Assembly (NCBI GenBank): GCA_023614405.1
Contig: CM042693.1
Location: 154,520,731 to 154,584,730 of the forward strand
Reading direction: 5' to 3'
Length of the DNA: 64,000 nucleotides
DNA from: Avena insularis
Taxonomy: Eukaryota; Streptophyta; Magnoliopsida; Poales; Poaceae
The translations under genes were made by a program, and so were the position numbers. Position 1 is the first letter of the stretch. Each line of letters starts with the position of its first letter. Below, in pieces: positions 33,904 to 45,332 of the stretch. The notes under the pieces are model-generated. The model made no database searches. It was not told where the DNA came from and worked only from the letters and a program-made list of their open reading frames with translations.

Positions 33904-36142
33904 AAGGTCTGGGTGGTCCGTCCTGTCCCAAGTTATTGGAACCTCCGACCAGCGTAGGTACTGGGGAACTGGGTGGGAGAGTGGCCATCAGGATCCTTAG
34001 AGAGGTCTTCTGTTGTCGGACGGTGGGGTTGCCAAGGAAAGTGTGGTAGACTGGGGCCTTCTTTGTGAAGGGGTTCTTTCCCTTGTTGTCGCTCTTAGAG
34101 GCGTGCTTGGGGTCAACGTCCTTGTCCATGTCACTTGAATCCTTGGACTCCTCCTCCTTCTTCCCCTTGCCCTTGCCTCGCGGTCTGTTCTTCCGACTTC
34201 GCCTGTAGCCGGACTCCGGGTCTTTCTTGAGGTCGTTGACGAACTTGCAGTGTGGATTGGTATGGGTGGCCTTGCCATTGGCGTCGAGGTGTACGAGGCA
34301 CGACATATCGTGGTACTCCTCATAGTTTGGGGAACACGGAGCGGCGCCGAGGTGGTTTCACTTCCTCATTGCTGCCCGCGGCCAGCTCCCTTTCCTCGGC
34401 CACATTGTCCGCCTTCTCCTCGTCCTGCAAAAGTCATAGCGACCATGTCGGTAGATTGCTTTTCTTCTGGAGCAGTTTTCCGCTTTGTACTGCTGTTCCT
34501 CCGAGCTTGGGTTGGAACGGCCATTGCCGACAATGAGCCACGAGCATCGTCGTCGGCAGCTGCGAACTCACTAGCCAGCTGAATCATCTGGTTCAAGTCA
34601 AGCTGGTGATTGTCCTGCAAGCACTTCATCTTGTGTCGGAGCAACGTGCCCCTTTCCAACCCATCGATGAAGGCGGCCATGGCGGTCTGGGCGTGCACTC
34701 CTGCGCAGGAATTTTTCATATCCAGCCAGCGGGAGAGGTAGGTGCGAGATGTCTCGTCTTTTTCTTGCACGCACCGCTGTAGATCGCCCACAGTGCAGGG
34801 ACGCTTGTATGTACCCTCAAAGTTCTTGGTGAATGCTTCTTGCATATCCAGCCAGTTGTAGATAGATTTCTCTAGCAAGTCGTCGATCCATTAACGGGCC
34901 GTGCCCGCCAACATTAACGGGAGGTACTTGATGGCGACGTTGGGGTTTCCTTCGGCAATCTCCACCGTGTTGCCGTAGTCCTGCAACCATGTGGCTGGCT
35001 TGGCGGTGCCGTCATAGGGCTTGATGGTCTTGTCAATCCGGAAACCTTTGGGGTAAGTTGCGGACCATATTGCAGGTCCAAAGCAACGTGGTCCCAGGTA
35101 TGGTACTTCCCGGGCCTCGTGGATCTTATTGATCCGCGAACATGCATCATACGGCCCCGGGTTCTTCTTCTTGTTGTCAACAGGGGATAGGCTACATGAA
35201 CGAAGCGGGCCTCTTCCGCCTTGGTGACTGCATGGCGGCGACGGAGGTGGAGGTGGCGGTGGGTTAGCCTTCTTGCTGTTACCCTCCTGCGACGCCTCAC
35301 GCCTGTCACGGTTGCTTGTCGGACATGGAGGGTCATGGTGTGACCTGCTCTTGTGTCCTTGGTGGCGCTCTTCTTCATGATGGGTCTGTGCCGCGTTGTC
35401 GTGGATGACGATGCCGCACTGCTTTGGTGGGGGCATATCCGTACGATGGTGAGCCTTGTGGTCTTCCTGACGTCGGGGGATCGAGGCGGTGGCGATGGGT
35501 GACGAGGTCGGGCTTTTTCTCCGTGGTCGGAGGATATGGGGATAGCATCCTTCCTGTTGCGCGCATCCCTCCGTCTTCGTTTTGATGAACCCGTCCGTGA
35601 CCCGACATCCTGAGGAGATCTGTCCCTTGGCGGTTTGTACTGGCTAGATCGGCAGAGCGCTGGGTCAGACTCAAGCCTCTGAGAGGTGGCCTTTTCCTGC
35701 TGCTTTACCGCCTTGGCCACTAGATCATAGACCCATTCTACTGCCTCAGGCGATCTATCCTGCTCTAGAAGGGTCTTGGCGACGGCGAGGTTAAGGAGTG
35801 GGGTGGGCATCACCTGCTTGCCTTCACTGTCAATGTATGGATTGGCTTGTGCCAGCTTCGAGGGAGCCCATAATAGGTTGCGCCGTACACCAGGATCGTT
35901 GATGACGCGAGCTGGAGCTTTCTTAGCCTTATGCCGCTGTACCAGAGTCTTGTACTCGGCCTCCATTGCTCTAGCTTTCTCTATGGACTTCTGCGTGTTG
36001 ACCAAATCTCGATCTAGTTTAGCGCCTTGCTCCTCAATGGCTTGCGCCTCCTCCAGCAGCTGCTGGCGCTTCTCGTCAAGCTGAGTCACGTTCCGGATAT
36101 GAGCAACGGTTAGTTGCTCGACGAGGAGGTTGCCGTACATCA
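33904..36142 (-). pseudogene. Second gag domain and linkers of B1
   Basis: Reading down from 36142: a coiled-coil-like Gln/Glu/Lys stretch (LDEKRQQLLEEAQAIEEQG) and a long Arg/Pro/Ser-rich region with frameshifts (to about 35160). The Retrotrans_gag core follows (GFRIDKTIKPYDGTAKP, NWLDMQEAFTKNFEGTYK, DLQRCVQEKDETSRTYLSRW, FIDGLERGTLLRHKMK), and then a basic region (RGRGEGG-type and RPRGKGKGKK). The gag core is the particle-forming part. At least two frame changes (near 35160 and 34890) and a stop break it. The upstream neighbour, 36143-37342, contains an additional, separate gag-type segment. Confidence 0.82.
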
Positions 36143-37342
36143 CTATATCAACTGGAGTGACATGGGCTGCTGCCGACGTGGATGCTGGAGGCGGCAAGTT
36201 TGTGGTGTTGTTGTTGCTCGGGCCGGTGCCGAGTTCTCACGCTTTGCCTTTGGGTTAGGCGGAGGAGGCATGACTTTTGCGCGATCATCGTCAGCAACAA
36301 TAAGTGGCCCCTTCCCCTTTTCCAGCGCCGTAGGCGGAGATTGCCCGGGTTGATCTTCATCCATCGTCGTCCCAATGGTGACGAACACCCCTCGAGACGT
36401 GACGGTGTTGTTAGCTTGCTCGTCGCGCGAGGACTCCTCCTCCATCTCCTGCATAGCGGAGTCTAGCTCTTCTGGACTGAAGTCTATCTCCTCTGAATCT
36501 GCACTGAAATCAGCATAAAGCGCGTCAATGACAGAGTCGGAGGGTGCCAGTACTTCCTCGATGACGGGCGGTGGAAGTGCAACGGGCTCGACGATGACTG
36601 GAGGTGGTGGTGCTGCTGCGACGTTGACGGCGGGAGGCGGTGGCGGCGGCTGCTGAACCGGAGGTTCTCCGTCTCTAAGCGCAAGCTCCATATGGGCTGC
36701 CGCGTCAGCAGCCGCGTAGCTATTGACGGTGCTCACCATCTCTTTGAGGGTAAGGCGTCCTGTTGCCTACTGCCATCTTAAAGAATGTCGGAGAAGTGTG
36801 TCGCGGTCCAGTCCTTCCATGAAGTGATACACAGTGTTATCATCGGGGTAGTGGGCTAGATCGGCTCGTATACGGAGCCACCTGGCCAGGTAGTCACGGG
36901 GGTTTTCACCCTCTCTCTGAACGCATCGCGCCAGATCGAAGATGGTAACCATGCCGACGAACTTGGATCTCTGCTGTCCAGATGCACGGACGAAGCCGGC
37001 GGACTTGCAGTGATCTTCCACCTTTATATCCTGCACAGGGGCAGTTTGGGTGGGTCTTGAATTTTTCCGATCTTTGCCGGCAAGCTCCGAAGAGAGATCC
37101 GACATCGATCCTTCCGCGAACGTATCCTGCCTGTAGGCGGTCCGTGCGGGCCTTGATGCTTTCTGATCTTTGTCAGCAAACTCTGAAGAGAGATCCGACA
37201 TCGATCCTTCCGTGAACGTATCCAACCCGTAGGCGGTCCGTGCGGGTCTTGATGTTCCTCCGACTCCCAGGGAACTAGTGCCCGAGTCGGTTTCGCCGAT
37301 GAAGAGGTGGATGTCTCCGATAGGAATGATCGAACACCACGT
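36143..37342 (-). pseudogene. N-terminal gag-like domain of the B1 polyprotein
   Basis: The family start codon is ATG in B2 (49314); here the same codon (37340-37342) is ACG. The frame gives IGDIHLFIGETDSGTSSLG, a 32-residue repeat present twice (GSMSDLSSE), and then a gag-type segment: FDLARCVQREGENPRDYLAR, YHFMEGLDRDTLLRHSL. A stop lies near 36767. The frame resumes at MVSTVNSYAAADAAAHMEL and a proline-rich linker (PPPPPPAVNV), then an acidic stretch (SADSEEIDFSPEELDSAM). The segment resembles the second gag core at about 34700-34878 (RCVQEKDETSRTYLSRW, GLERGTLLRH), so the polyprotein has two gag-type domains in tandem. Confidence 0.78.
37055..37246 (-). repeat. In-frame 96-bp tandem duplication in B1 gag N terminus
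   Basis: Units at 37055-37150 and 37151-37246 each encode about 32 residues including TF.EGSMSDLSSE. The length is a multiple of three, so the frame is kept. B2 has a single copy at the matching place (around 49130-49230). Confidence 0.88.
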
Positions 37343-37489
37343 AGGGTTCGTCTTTGCCAGGATCTAGAACTCGTCAGGAGGGACGATCGGAATGTTGCCA
37401 GAGAAGAGAACACAGCCGATGGCTACGGTTTCGCCGATTCCCGCGAAGATCTTGGTCCTCGCCCGCTGAAGAGCCTGAAGCGCCTCTTG

Positions 37490-37506
37490 CCCCACGGTGG
37501 GCGCCA
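37490..37506 (-). promoter_or_regulatory. Primer-binding site of B1
   Basis: The minus strand reads TGGCGCCCACCGTGGGG, 2 nt from the 5' LTR end. This is the usual TGGCGCC-type PBS of grass Gypsy elements. It fixes the orientation. Confidence 0.85.
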
Positions 37507-37508
37507 AC

Positions 37509-38045
37509 TGTCGTGGTATTGCCGACGAGTACGCCATGGAGGGGTCCTCACAGTGCGTGTTTAGAGACGTGGGGTAGTGCAGATGGTTGACGGGTACGAG
37601 GTAACACAGCTTACCCAGGTTCAGATCCTACAACGGTGGCGGAATCCTACTCCTGCTATAAATCACTATAAGGGCGATACGCCGAGTTACAGAGATAGGT
37701 TCGCTGTGCGAGGTTGTCTGAAGTTATCTTGTGTTGTGCCCGAAAGGCTCCAATAGGCCCGACTTATATAATCACCAGGTCCTAGGGTTACAGGGAAAAG
37801 TCTTAGCCGGATAGGTTACAGAGTCCTACACCGTCTATCACTAGTCTTGTGTATCTTGCACTCCAAGGCTCCAGGTACGCTGGTGACTCCACCGTAGCCT
37901 TCCTTTATCCGGCATGGGCCTCCCTTCTGGATCCACCTAAGTGGGCCGCCCAGCAGGCCATAGGCCATGCTACCGACTATGAGCCACCCGGGTTAGTCGG
38001 ATAAGAGACATGCTATTAGGATACCCATATAGCATATCCCCAACA
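37509..38045 (-). repeat. 5' LTR of element B1
   Basis: 537 bp, TG...CA. Minus-strand TATA-like box ATTATATAAG at 37763-37772. Flanked on the right by the TSD gcggt (38046-38050). Confidence 0.95.
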
Positions 38046-38050
38046 GCGGT

Positions 38051-41000
38051 GAAGCCCGTGAGCACCGTCATCATCCCTCTAGAGGGACTGGTCATCCCCG
38101 AGTCCGCGATGGTGGAAACCACCAGCGGCGACCATAACCCAGCGGCGCTGGAGCTGCTGGAGGAGGAATACGACTCTCACAAAGGCGATTGGCGCGGTTC
38201 GGATATCACTGAACGTGATATCAAGGAACTAATCAATGAGGGCTATCTCCCCACGACGGAGGGGCTCGCTTGGCGGGTGGCGCTGGCCGGAGAGGTCACA
38301 CCTTCTCCCCAAGCCGGAGAAAAAGTGTACCTCAAAGCACAACTGGTATGCGGCGTCTCCCTGCCCATCTCCAACTTCTTCCTTGCTGTCCTGTATCATT
38401 ACCGAGTACAGCCTCAGAACCTCTCCCCCAATAGCATCTTAGCGCTTAGCAACTAAGCGGCGCTTTGTGAGGGTTATCTAGGGATTAGGCCTAGGCTAGA
38501 TCTCTTCATATATTTCTTCACCGTCAAGCGCGAAGCCGGAGCCAGCAAGGCCGAACTTAGAAATTGTGGCACAAAGATCCGGCCTGGACGGCGGTTCCCC
38601 GACATCGTCGGCCACGAGTCCTGCAAGAACTGGCAGCGTACTTACTTCTATGGCCTAGATATCCCTCTGGCCGGCCGAGAAGTAACGTACTCGGACTTCG
38701 TCGATGGAGCTGCCGCCGAAGCCCCGACATGGAGATCCCAGGCATCCCTTCCTTCCGACATCAACGCTTCCCGTGCTATAAGGCGGATAGAGTGGTTCGT
38801 AGATACGGGCTTGACCGTATTGGACCTAGCCATGTGCTGGTTCGTCAGGCGGATCTAGCCTCTGCAGCACTGCTCGATGCTAATGCACGAGTATTCCAAT
38901 GATAGAAGGGATAGCCTCCGCATCTCTGAGGACAACTTCTCGAGCGACTCCATCAAGCTTCGCCTCAAGGACATCGTCAAGGTGAAGGATAGGAAGCATG
39001 GCTTCACCATCACCTACGACATGTTCATAGAGAGCAAGTGCCCAAAGGTACCTGTTTATTTTCCGTGTATGACATATACTCCAGTTCTTCCGTCTAGCCA
39101 TTACCATCCCATCTAACACGGTGGTTTTTCACTTAACATCTTAGCAACATAGATGAGGACATCATGGCTCCTCAAATCTATGATCCAAAGATGAAGGAAG
39201 TCACCTGCGATTCATGACGATGCTCACATGAAAGTGGAAGAGCTCCACCTCTGACACAGCCGACAGAGGCAAGAAAAAGAAGACGGCCGGTGGAGCCTCC
39301 AAGAAGACTACCGCCGCCCTGGAGGCGGAGAAAATAAAGGTTACCGGGATCCCCTTTGCCAAATCACCCCCTCTTGTGTAAGCCTCTTTCTCTCTGACAT
39401 TGTACATTGTCTTTCTTATTCCGTACTTATGCATTTTGCACATTTCAGGAAGAAAGCCACAACCAGCTTGAAGAAGACCTCTAAAACTTTGGGGGCTTCT
39501 AGAACCATAAAGGATATGCTGCATCGCGACGCATCTCCCGCCATCGCCCCCGTCACTCCCATCGTCCATCCCTCTTCCGCTCCGACAAGCTCTCAAGCTA
39601 AAGAAGCGTATGGCCCTTCCGCCATGGAAGTGGACTCAGGCGCCTCCACAGAGCTTGCTATTGTCGGTGAACAGGCGATGCAGGAGAGTCCGCTAACCAA
39701 ATGTATGAAGCTTCGGCTAAGGATACCATGGGTAGCGGTAAGGCGGTGGTGGAAGGTAGTACATCTGCCGAAGGCGGTGCCCTTGCCCCCAAGAAGACCA
39801 TAGAGTTCCCGAAGATAGTCTATCTGCCACTTACGTCGGGTAGCACCTCTCTGGTTCCCGGTGCGGCGCCGACATCTCGAACGTGCGGTCTCGAGGAGCT
39901 TCTCCGACAAGCAGAAATCTTGCAAGGAAACAACGTATCCTTTGGCAAGTTGCTGGCTGAGAGTGCTACCAACCTCAAGATCATTGCACTTCTAAGTTTT
40001 ATTTGCCTTTTGCATTTCATATGAGTATCCCACTGTATCCCTTGAGGATTTAGACGGAAAACTATAGGTCTTTGCATCTGAATGCTCTAAGAGTGACTAA
40101 GCTAGAAAACTTCTCACTGTAGCCCCTAAGCATGTAGTTTGAATGAATTATTCTGACTAGATTCTTTTAGAATAGCATACATAGTGTTTATAAAATTCGA
40201 TACTGTAGCCCCCAAGCTTCTAGTTGTAACTGAATTAGTTCCGACTAGATGCTTAAAGAGAAACTAAGCATATGTCTGAGTTAAAAAACTTTATACTGTA
40301 GCCCCCAAGCTTCTAATCGAAAACTGAATTAGTTCTGACTAGATGCTTAAAGAAAGACTAAGCATATTGCTAAGTTAAAAAACTCTCGCTGTAGCCCCCG
40401 AGCGGCTAGGTGGAAATGTTCTGGCTAGATGCTCCAAGTAGACCAAACAACGTTTAACTTTCTTCGTTCCATAGAATGAGAATACTCGGAGGGGATGGCC
40501 AACGACAAGTACTAGAAGATGTGCGCGGACTTGCAAGCTAAAAAGGGTAAATCTGCCTTCTTGAAGGAACATATCACCAAGAGCAAGCATTTGTTTTCCT
40601 TTCTTTTTTGCATTCCGACTTGGTCTTGTGCCAACATTCTCCGAGTACTCACTGTGTACCGTTATTTATCCGACTTGCAGAAACCATTTCCAAGGCAAAG
40701 GATATTGTTGAGCAATCCAAGCATATTCAACAGATGGATAGCAAAAACGAGATCCTTAAGAAGGAGAGAAAGGAAATGCCGAAGATGCATGAAGACTCGA
40801 TGAAACCCTTGCAGGAATCCGCCAATGAGGAGATGAACCGCTTGAAGGAGGAAATCATTATCCTAAAAGAGCAGGAGAGAGCTGCCGATGAGCAAAATCA
40901 ACGCCATCATGAAGCGTACAAGCTCCTCCAAGAAGAACGGGATTACATGGAGGAGACTCTCCGGCAGGCTGAGATCAGCATCTTCAGTAAGTGATTCTCC

Positions 41001-41598
41001 GTCTTGAACTTCAGTAATCTGGATACTTTGACTTTGTTGTATTACTTAACTCATGCATTCCTTTGTCGGAAATTTGCAGCTCCTATGGGTTCAACCCGGT
41101 CGCCTCCTCCGCCAAAGGAATGTATGATCCTTGCCGGCAACTTTATCAACACCGCCATCGCGCAGACCAAGGAGATTGCCAAGCCCCTCTAGATTAACAT
41201 CAAGGCAGTGGACTCTGTGACGAAGTTCTCGAAGATTCTATCGAGCCCCCGAGCGTATCTCAAGCTGGAAAGCTTCTTGTGCATGTGCTGGCGCCAGGAT
41301 GGCATTGTCAATGTTGAAGGCACACTATGAGAATGCCGACATCGACACGGTAACCTCCGATATCCCCGACATAGACGACGAAGGCCAAAAGATAGATCAT
41401 GAAGCTATCTTGGCGTCTCTCGCAGGTTATGACACCAGAGTCACCGAGTTGGTTGATGTTAACGTCTTTGTGCCCATGAAGACCATTGAAGACAAAGGCC
41501 AAAGCTCCTCCAAGTCCCTCAACACTTCCGATTTTGAGGAAGGTGACTCTCCAGCTGCCGACGATGTTGCTTCCAAGTCACCTGCGCCAGAGGAATAA
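38051..41598 (+). pseudogene. Antisense gene of B2, main part (broken)
   Basis: Continues the frame cut at 24783: VIIPLEGLVIPESAM, KGDWRGSDITERDIKELI, LPISNFFLAVLYHYRVQPQN. A TAA at 38454-38456 replaces the Phe codon of B1, while the Tyr codon lost in B1 (TAT, about 38477) is kept here. A TAG at 38856-38858 and a short gap relative to B1 near 38570 are further breaks. The remaining exons parallel B1: lysine-rich, Ser/Pro-rich (39429-39803, frameshifted to 39701-40020), coiled coil (40680-40985; MNRLKEEIIILKEQERAADE), and a final exon (from about 41080; TAG at 41190) ending SPAPEE at TAA 41596-41598. Each B copy therefore carries its own inactivating changes. Function is unknown. Confidence 0.82.
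40020..40445. repeat. Tandem array with PPT-like motifs in B2 antisense-gene intron
   Basis: Counterpart of 27960-28390. Motif copies (ctgtagcccccaag and variants) lie near 40033, 40117, 40202, 40295 and 40388, spaced about 84-93 bp. The first copy is the most eroded. Confidence 0.85.
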
Positions 41599-42106
41599 AA
41601 GCAACTTGTAATATTTGTTTCCTCTGTCATTTATTATGCGGGAAAAACTATGTATTAACTTAAGGCGGAAAACAATGGTGTATGTCCTGCTACTTAAGAA
41701 CTAGTTCCAGCATGTATATATGTTTAAGCAAGTGCTGGTTTATCCATTACTTTGGTTTTTATGCTTGACCTTTCATGAGTCGGAAGACTCGTTGTCGGTA
41801 CCATGTGCTCAGGTGATGATGCCCAATGACACCGTTAATAACCTAAGCACAAAATCACTGACAACAAGTGCCAAAAGTCACTACTCCAGAATCCACATAA
41901 AAACAACAAAGAACGTGTAGACCAGAAAACTTAAGCTAGCGCCCGTAGGCGGAATTTTCACAAGTGCAAATGCAAAGCTTGCGCGTAAAGTTTTTATATG
42001 ATCCAAAAATCAACAGTAAAGGAGGTAAAAGTTTCAGAAATATGAGTGAACCAGAAAGCTTTATTTCATTGATCATATAAGAGGTACACAATAGATACAA
42101 AATATG
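41599..42106. other. Convergent spacer of B2
   Basis: About 500 bp between the stop of the antisense gene and the polyprotein stop. Non-coding, and closely similar to 29515-30026 and 63403-63910. Minus-strand AATAAA at 42060-42065. Confidence 0.65.
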
Positions 42107-43170
42107 CTAAGTGTAAAAGGGACGTAGCTGTGCTATGTTCCATGGCCGATCAAGCTCCGGGTAGTCATCATCCGAGTCACGTTGCTTATGCTTATGATCC
42201 TCGTTGGGTCTATCTTTAGTTCACGATTGTCAACGAGGTAGTAAGACCCATTGAGCAGCGCCTTGCTTATGATGAATGGTCCTTCCAATGGCAGGGATAA
42301 TTTGTGTGACTTCTTCTGCTTAAGTCGGAGCACCAGATCCCCCTCTTTAAATGAGCGATGCCTAACACGGCGACTATGGTAGCTGCGTAGCTTCTGCTGG
42401 TAGAAGGCGGATCTTTGGCATGCCAAAATGCGCTCCTCCTCGAGAAGGTCCGCATCTAGGCGTCTGGATTCTTCAGCATCATCTTCGTCATAGGCGGCCA
42501 GCCTTGGTGCATCGTGAAGTATGTCGGAGGGTAGGATGGCTTATTCTCCATATACCATGAAGTAAGGGGTGTAGTCGGTGGATCTGTTAGATGTAGTTCG
42601 TAAACTCCACAACACAGATGGCAATTCTTCCGCCCAGGCTCCAGCTTCTCTATGTAGCGGTGCCTCAAGACATGGCTTGATTCCCTACAGAATTAATCCA
42701 TTGGCTCGCTCAACCTGCCCATTGGACTGTGGGTGTGCCACAGATGCATGGTCAAGTGGGATGCCTTTATCCCAACAATAAGCCTCCACTTCTCTGAGTG
42801 ACAAGTTGCTGCCGTTGTCGGTGATAATGCTATGTGGGAGACCAAATCTGACCACTAGATCTCGGACAAACCTAAGGGAAGTTGCCCCATCAAGCTCTCT
42901 AATGGGTTTAGCTTCTATCCATTTAGTGAATTTATCAACTACTACTAGCAGATGCGTAAATCCACATGGTGCTGTTTGTAACGGTCCCACCATGTCTAGC
43001 CCCCAGACTGCAAACGGCCAAGTTATTGGTATTATTCGCAATTCTTCAGGAGGAACATGTGGTTGTCGGGCATAATACTGGCATCCCATGCATGTCTCAA
43101 CCAGCTTGTCGGCGTCCGCCTTCGCGATCAACCAGTAGAATCCTTGCCGGAAGGCTTTCGCGACCAAAGA
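42107..43170 (-). pseudogene. Integrase of B2, broken
   Basis: Zinc-region Cys pair CMGCQYY, core WGLDMVGP and IITDNGSN, then HASVAHPQSNGQVERANG: the catalytic D-D-E residues are all present. The main ORF (42685-43167) ends in a TAG after GLIL where B1 has Gln. Frameshifts follow to the C-terminal domain (SYHSRRVRHRSFKEGDLVL, LLNGSYYLVDNREL), which ends AQLRPFYT at TAG 42107-42109. The His pair of the zinc region lies in the frame above (43171-43674), separated by a stop near 43168. Confidence 0.85.
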
Positions 43171-44306
43171 TCAGGGAGCGACATGATGCCCGCAATGTCC
43201 GAGATGGATTTCGTGTAGGATTTTGATACCTTCTTGCTGGGAAATATACTTAAGATATACACCAGTAGTGATTATTTTGTAGAGATGTCCATTGATTATG
43301 GTATAGACCTTTGCTCGACGTACTATTTGCCGCCTTTCAACTTTGTTGTCGGGCAAAGTTCCGTGTTCGAGATACTCCATGAACGGTTTTGTCCAAGACG
43401 GAGGGACCTTTGCCACCATGTGGACAAAAGAGTCAACTCTATCCGGGTTATCGATGTCTGCTCCCTTCACGGATGGTGTCCGTAGATGCTCCAGGAAAAC
43501 TCCAGGCGGAATTTGTTTGTGACCTGATCCAAGATTAGACAGCAGATCAACCTCTTCGTTGTGCTCCCTAGATACATACTTGACCTCGTAGCCCAAGAAG
43601 CTCTTGGCTATCTCGTCCACTTCGTCTCGATATGCCGCCATCATAGGATTCCGCGCATTCCAGGTGCCAGCCACCTACTGGGCAACCAAGTCGGAATCTC
43701 CACAGCAAACTATGCGCTTGATGCCAATATCCTTGGCTACGCGTAATCCGTGAATGAGTGCTTCATACTCAGCCATGTTGTTCGTAGCCTCGAAGTGGAT
43801 CTGCAGGACGTAGTGTAGCTTGTCCCCAGTTGGTGACTGTAGTAGTACACCAGCCCTCGAGCTGTTGAGTAACTTTGATCCGTCAAAGTGCATCACCCAG
43901 TATTCTGGCTCCGGCAATGGGGTAGCATCTGGCATCTCCGTCCAATCTGCGATAAAATCCGCCAAGGCTTGTGACTTGATAGCGTCGCATCTCTTGTAGG
44001 TGATCTTGAAGGCGACAAGTTCAATGCCCCACTTCGCGACCCTTCCTGTAGTGTCGCTGTTGTTTATGATGTCAGACAGTGGAGTCTTCCTCACCACTAT
44101 AATTGGGTGTTCCTGAAATTAGTGCCTCAGCTTCCGAGAAGCAAGGAATACTCCATAAGCTATCTTTTGGTACTGCGGGTAATGCTGCTTGGACTCTGTC
44201 AAGACCTCGCTTACATAGTAAACTGGTCGTTGAACTCCGTGCTCATAGCCTGGTTCCTTTCGCTCTACCATGACGCTGATTACCCGGTTGGTGGCTACCA
44301 TGTAAA
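43171..44306 (-). pseudogene. RT connection and RNase H of B2, broken
   Basis: The connection part (RPVYYVSEVLTESKQHYPQY, 44119-44313) is followed after a frame change by TGRVAKWGIELVAFKITYK and the RNase H: MHFDGSK (catalytic Asp), NNMAEYEALIHGLR (Glu), CGDSDLVAQ. A TAG at 43675 follows VAQ, and the frame resumes with VAGTWNARNPMMAAYRDEVD. The tether and the start of the integrase zinc region (LGHCGHHVAP) end at 43171. Neighbours are RT above and integrase below in the same polyprotein. Confidence 0.83.
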
Positions 44307-45332
44307 TTAACATGGGCTCTCCAGGCTCGGGTGCTGCAAGGATAGGCGCTGAGGAAAGAATCTCCTAAGCTGCTTCAATGCTACATCTTCTTCGTCCATC
44401 CATGTGAATTTGTCCGCCTTCTTCAGCAACCTGTATAGCGGCAGAGCCTTCTCTCCAAGTCGGCTGACGAACCGACTAACTGCTACAGCACAACCTGTTA
44501 GTTGTTGTATGTCCTTTAGGCATGTCGGACGGTTTATGTTTAAGATGGCCTTGATTTTCTCCGGGTTGACCTCGATTCCATGCTGGGAAACGATGAAGCC
44601 CAACAATTTGCCGACTGGAACCCCGAAGACGCTCTTCTTAGGGTTAAGCATCATGTTGTATTTCCGGAGATTATCAAAGGTTTCTTTTTAGTCGTAGATT
44701 AAGTCATTTGAATTTTTGGACATCACTGCTATATCATCCACATAGGCGTGAATGTTCCGACCAATTTGATTGTGTAGGCAACGCTGCATTGTCCGCTGGT
44801 ACGTAGCACCTGCGTTTTTTAGCCCAAAGGGCATCGTGACATAGCAAAATGTGCCGTAGGGTGTGGTGAACGAAGTGGCCAATTGGTCCGACTTCCTCAT
44901 CTTGAGCTGGTGGTATCCTGAGTATGCATCGAGAAAACACAAAAGTTCTGAGCCAGCCGTCGAGTCAATGACTTGGTCAATGCGAGGTAAAGCAAACGGA
45001 TCTTTGGGACATGCTTTGTTCAAGCCGGTGTAATCAACGCACATTCTTAATTCTTTGGTTCCCTTTTTGGGGACAAGTACATGATTGGCAACCCATTGGG
45101 TGGGAACGACTTCTCGGATAAAACTAGCCTTAAGTAACCTAGCTATCTCTTTGCCTATGGCACATCTCTTCTCATCTCCAAAGCGTCGTAGAGGTTGCTT
45201 CACTGGTTTGCATTTAGGGTCAATATTCAAGGTGTGCTCGGCAAGTTCCCTAGGTACACCTTTCATGTCGGCAGGTTGCCAAGCAAATATGTCCCTATTC
45301 TCATGGAGGAACTCGACGAGCGCGCTTTCCTA
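44307..45332 (-). pseudogene. Reverse transcriptase of B2, one stop
   Basis: Two ORFs in one frame (44688-45266 and 44307-44654) form RT: MKGVPRELAEHTLNIDP, CVDYTGLNKACPKDP, FLDAYSGYHQL, YVTMPFGLKNAG and HAYVDDIAV (YVDD intact). A TAG follows LIYD at 44688-44690 before the frame goes on (GIEVNPEKIKAILNINRPT, AVSRFVSRLGEKALPLYRLL). A frameshift near 44370 ends it. The in-frame UAG at 45330-45332, 22 codons before the Met at 45266, also occurs in B1. Roles are as for the B1 RT. Confidence 0.87.

Larger units (their letters stand above)
24784..38045 (-). mobile_element. Gypsy element B1, full length, nested in B2
   Basis: 13,262 bp with two 537-bp LTRs (24784-25320, 37509-38045), TSD gcggt, PBS and the complete gag-protease-RT-RNase H-integrase order on the minus strand, plus the antisense gene (25923-29514) on the + strand. 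The LTRs differ at about 25 of 537 sites by eye (about 95% identity), making it the youngest insertion I can date. At a substitution rate of 1.3e-8 per site per year, often used for grass LTRs, that is roughly 2 million years. RT YVDD and integrase D-D-E are intact, but stops and frameshifts occur in integrase, and the family gag start codon is ACG here. Confidence 0.95.

Noticed and set aside
34914..36197. A 427-codon ORF as a host gene
   Set aside because: It is the Arg/Pro/Ser-rich gag linker of B1 read across frames. It matches B2 in position and lies wholly inside the element.
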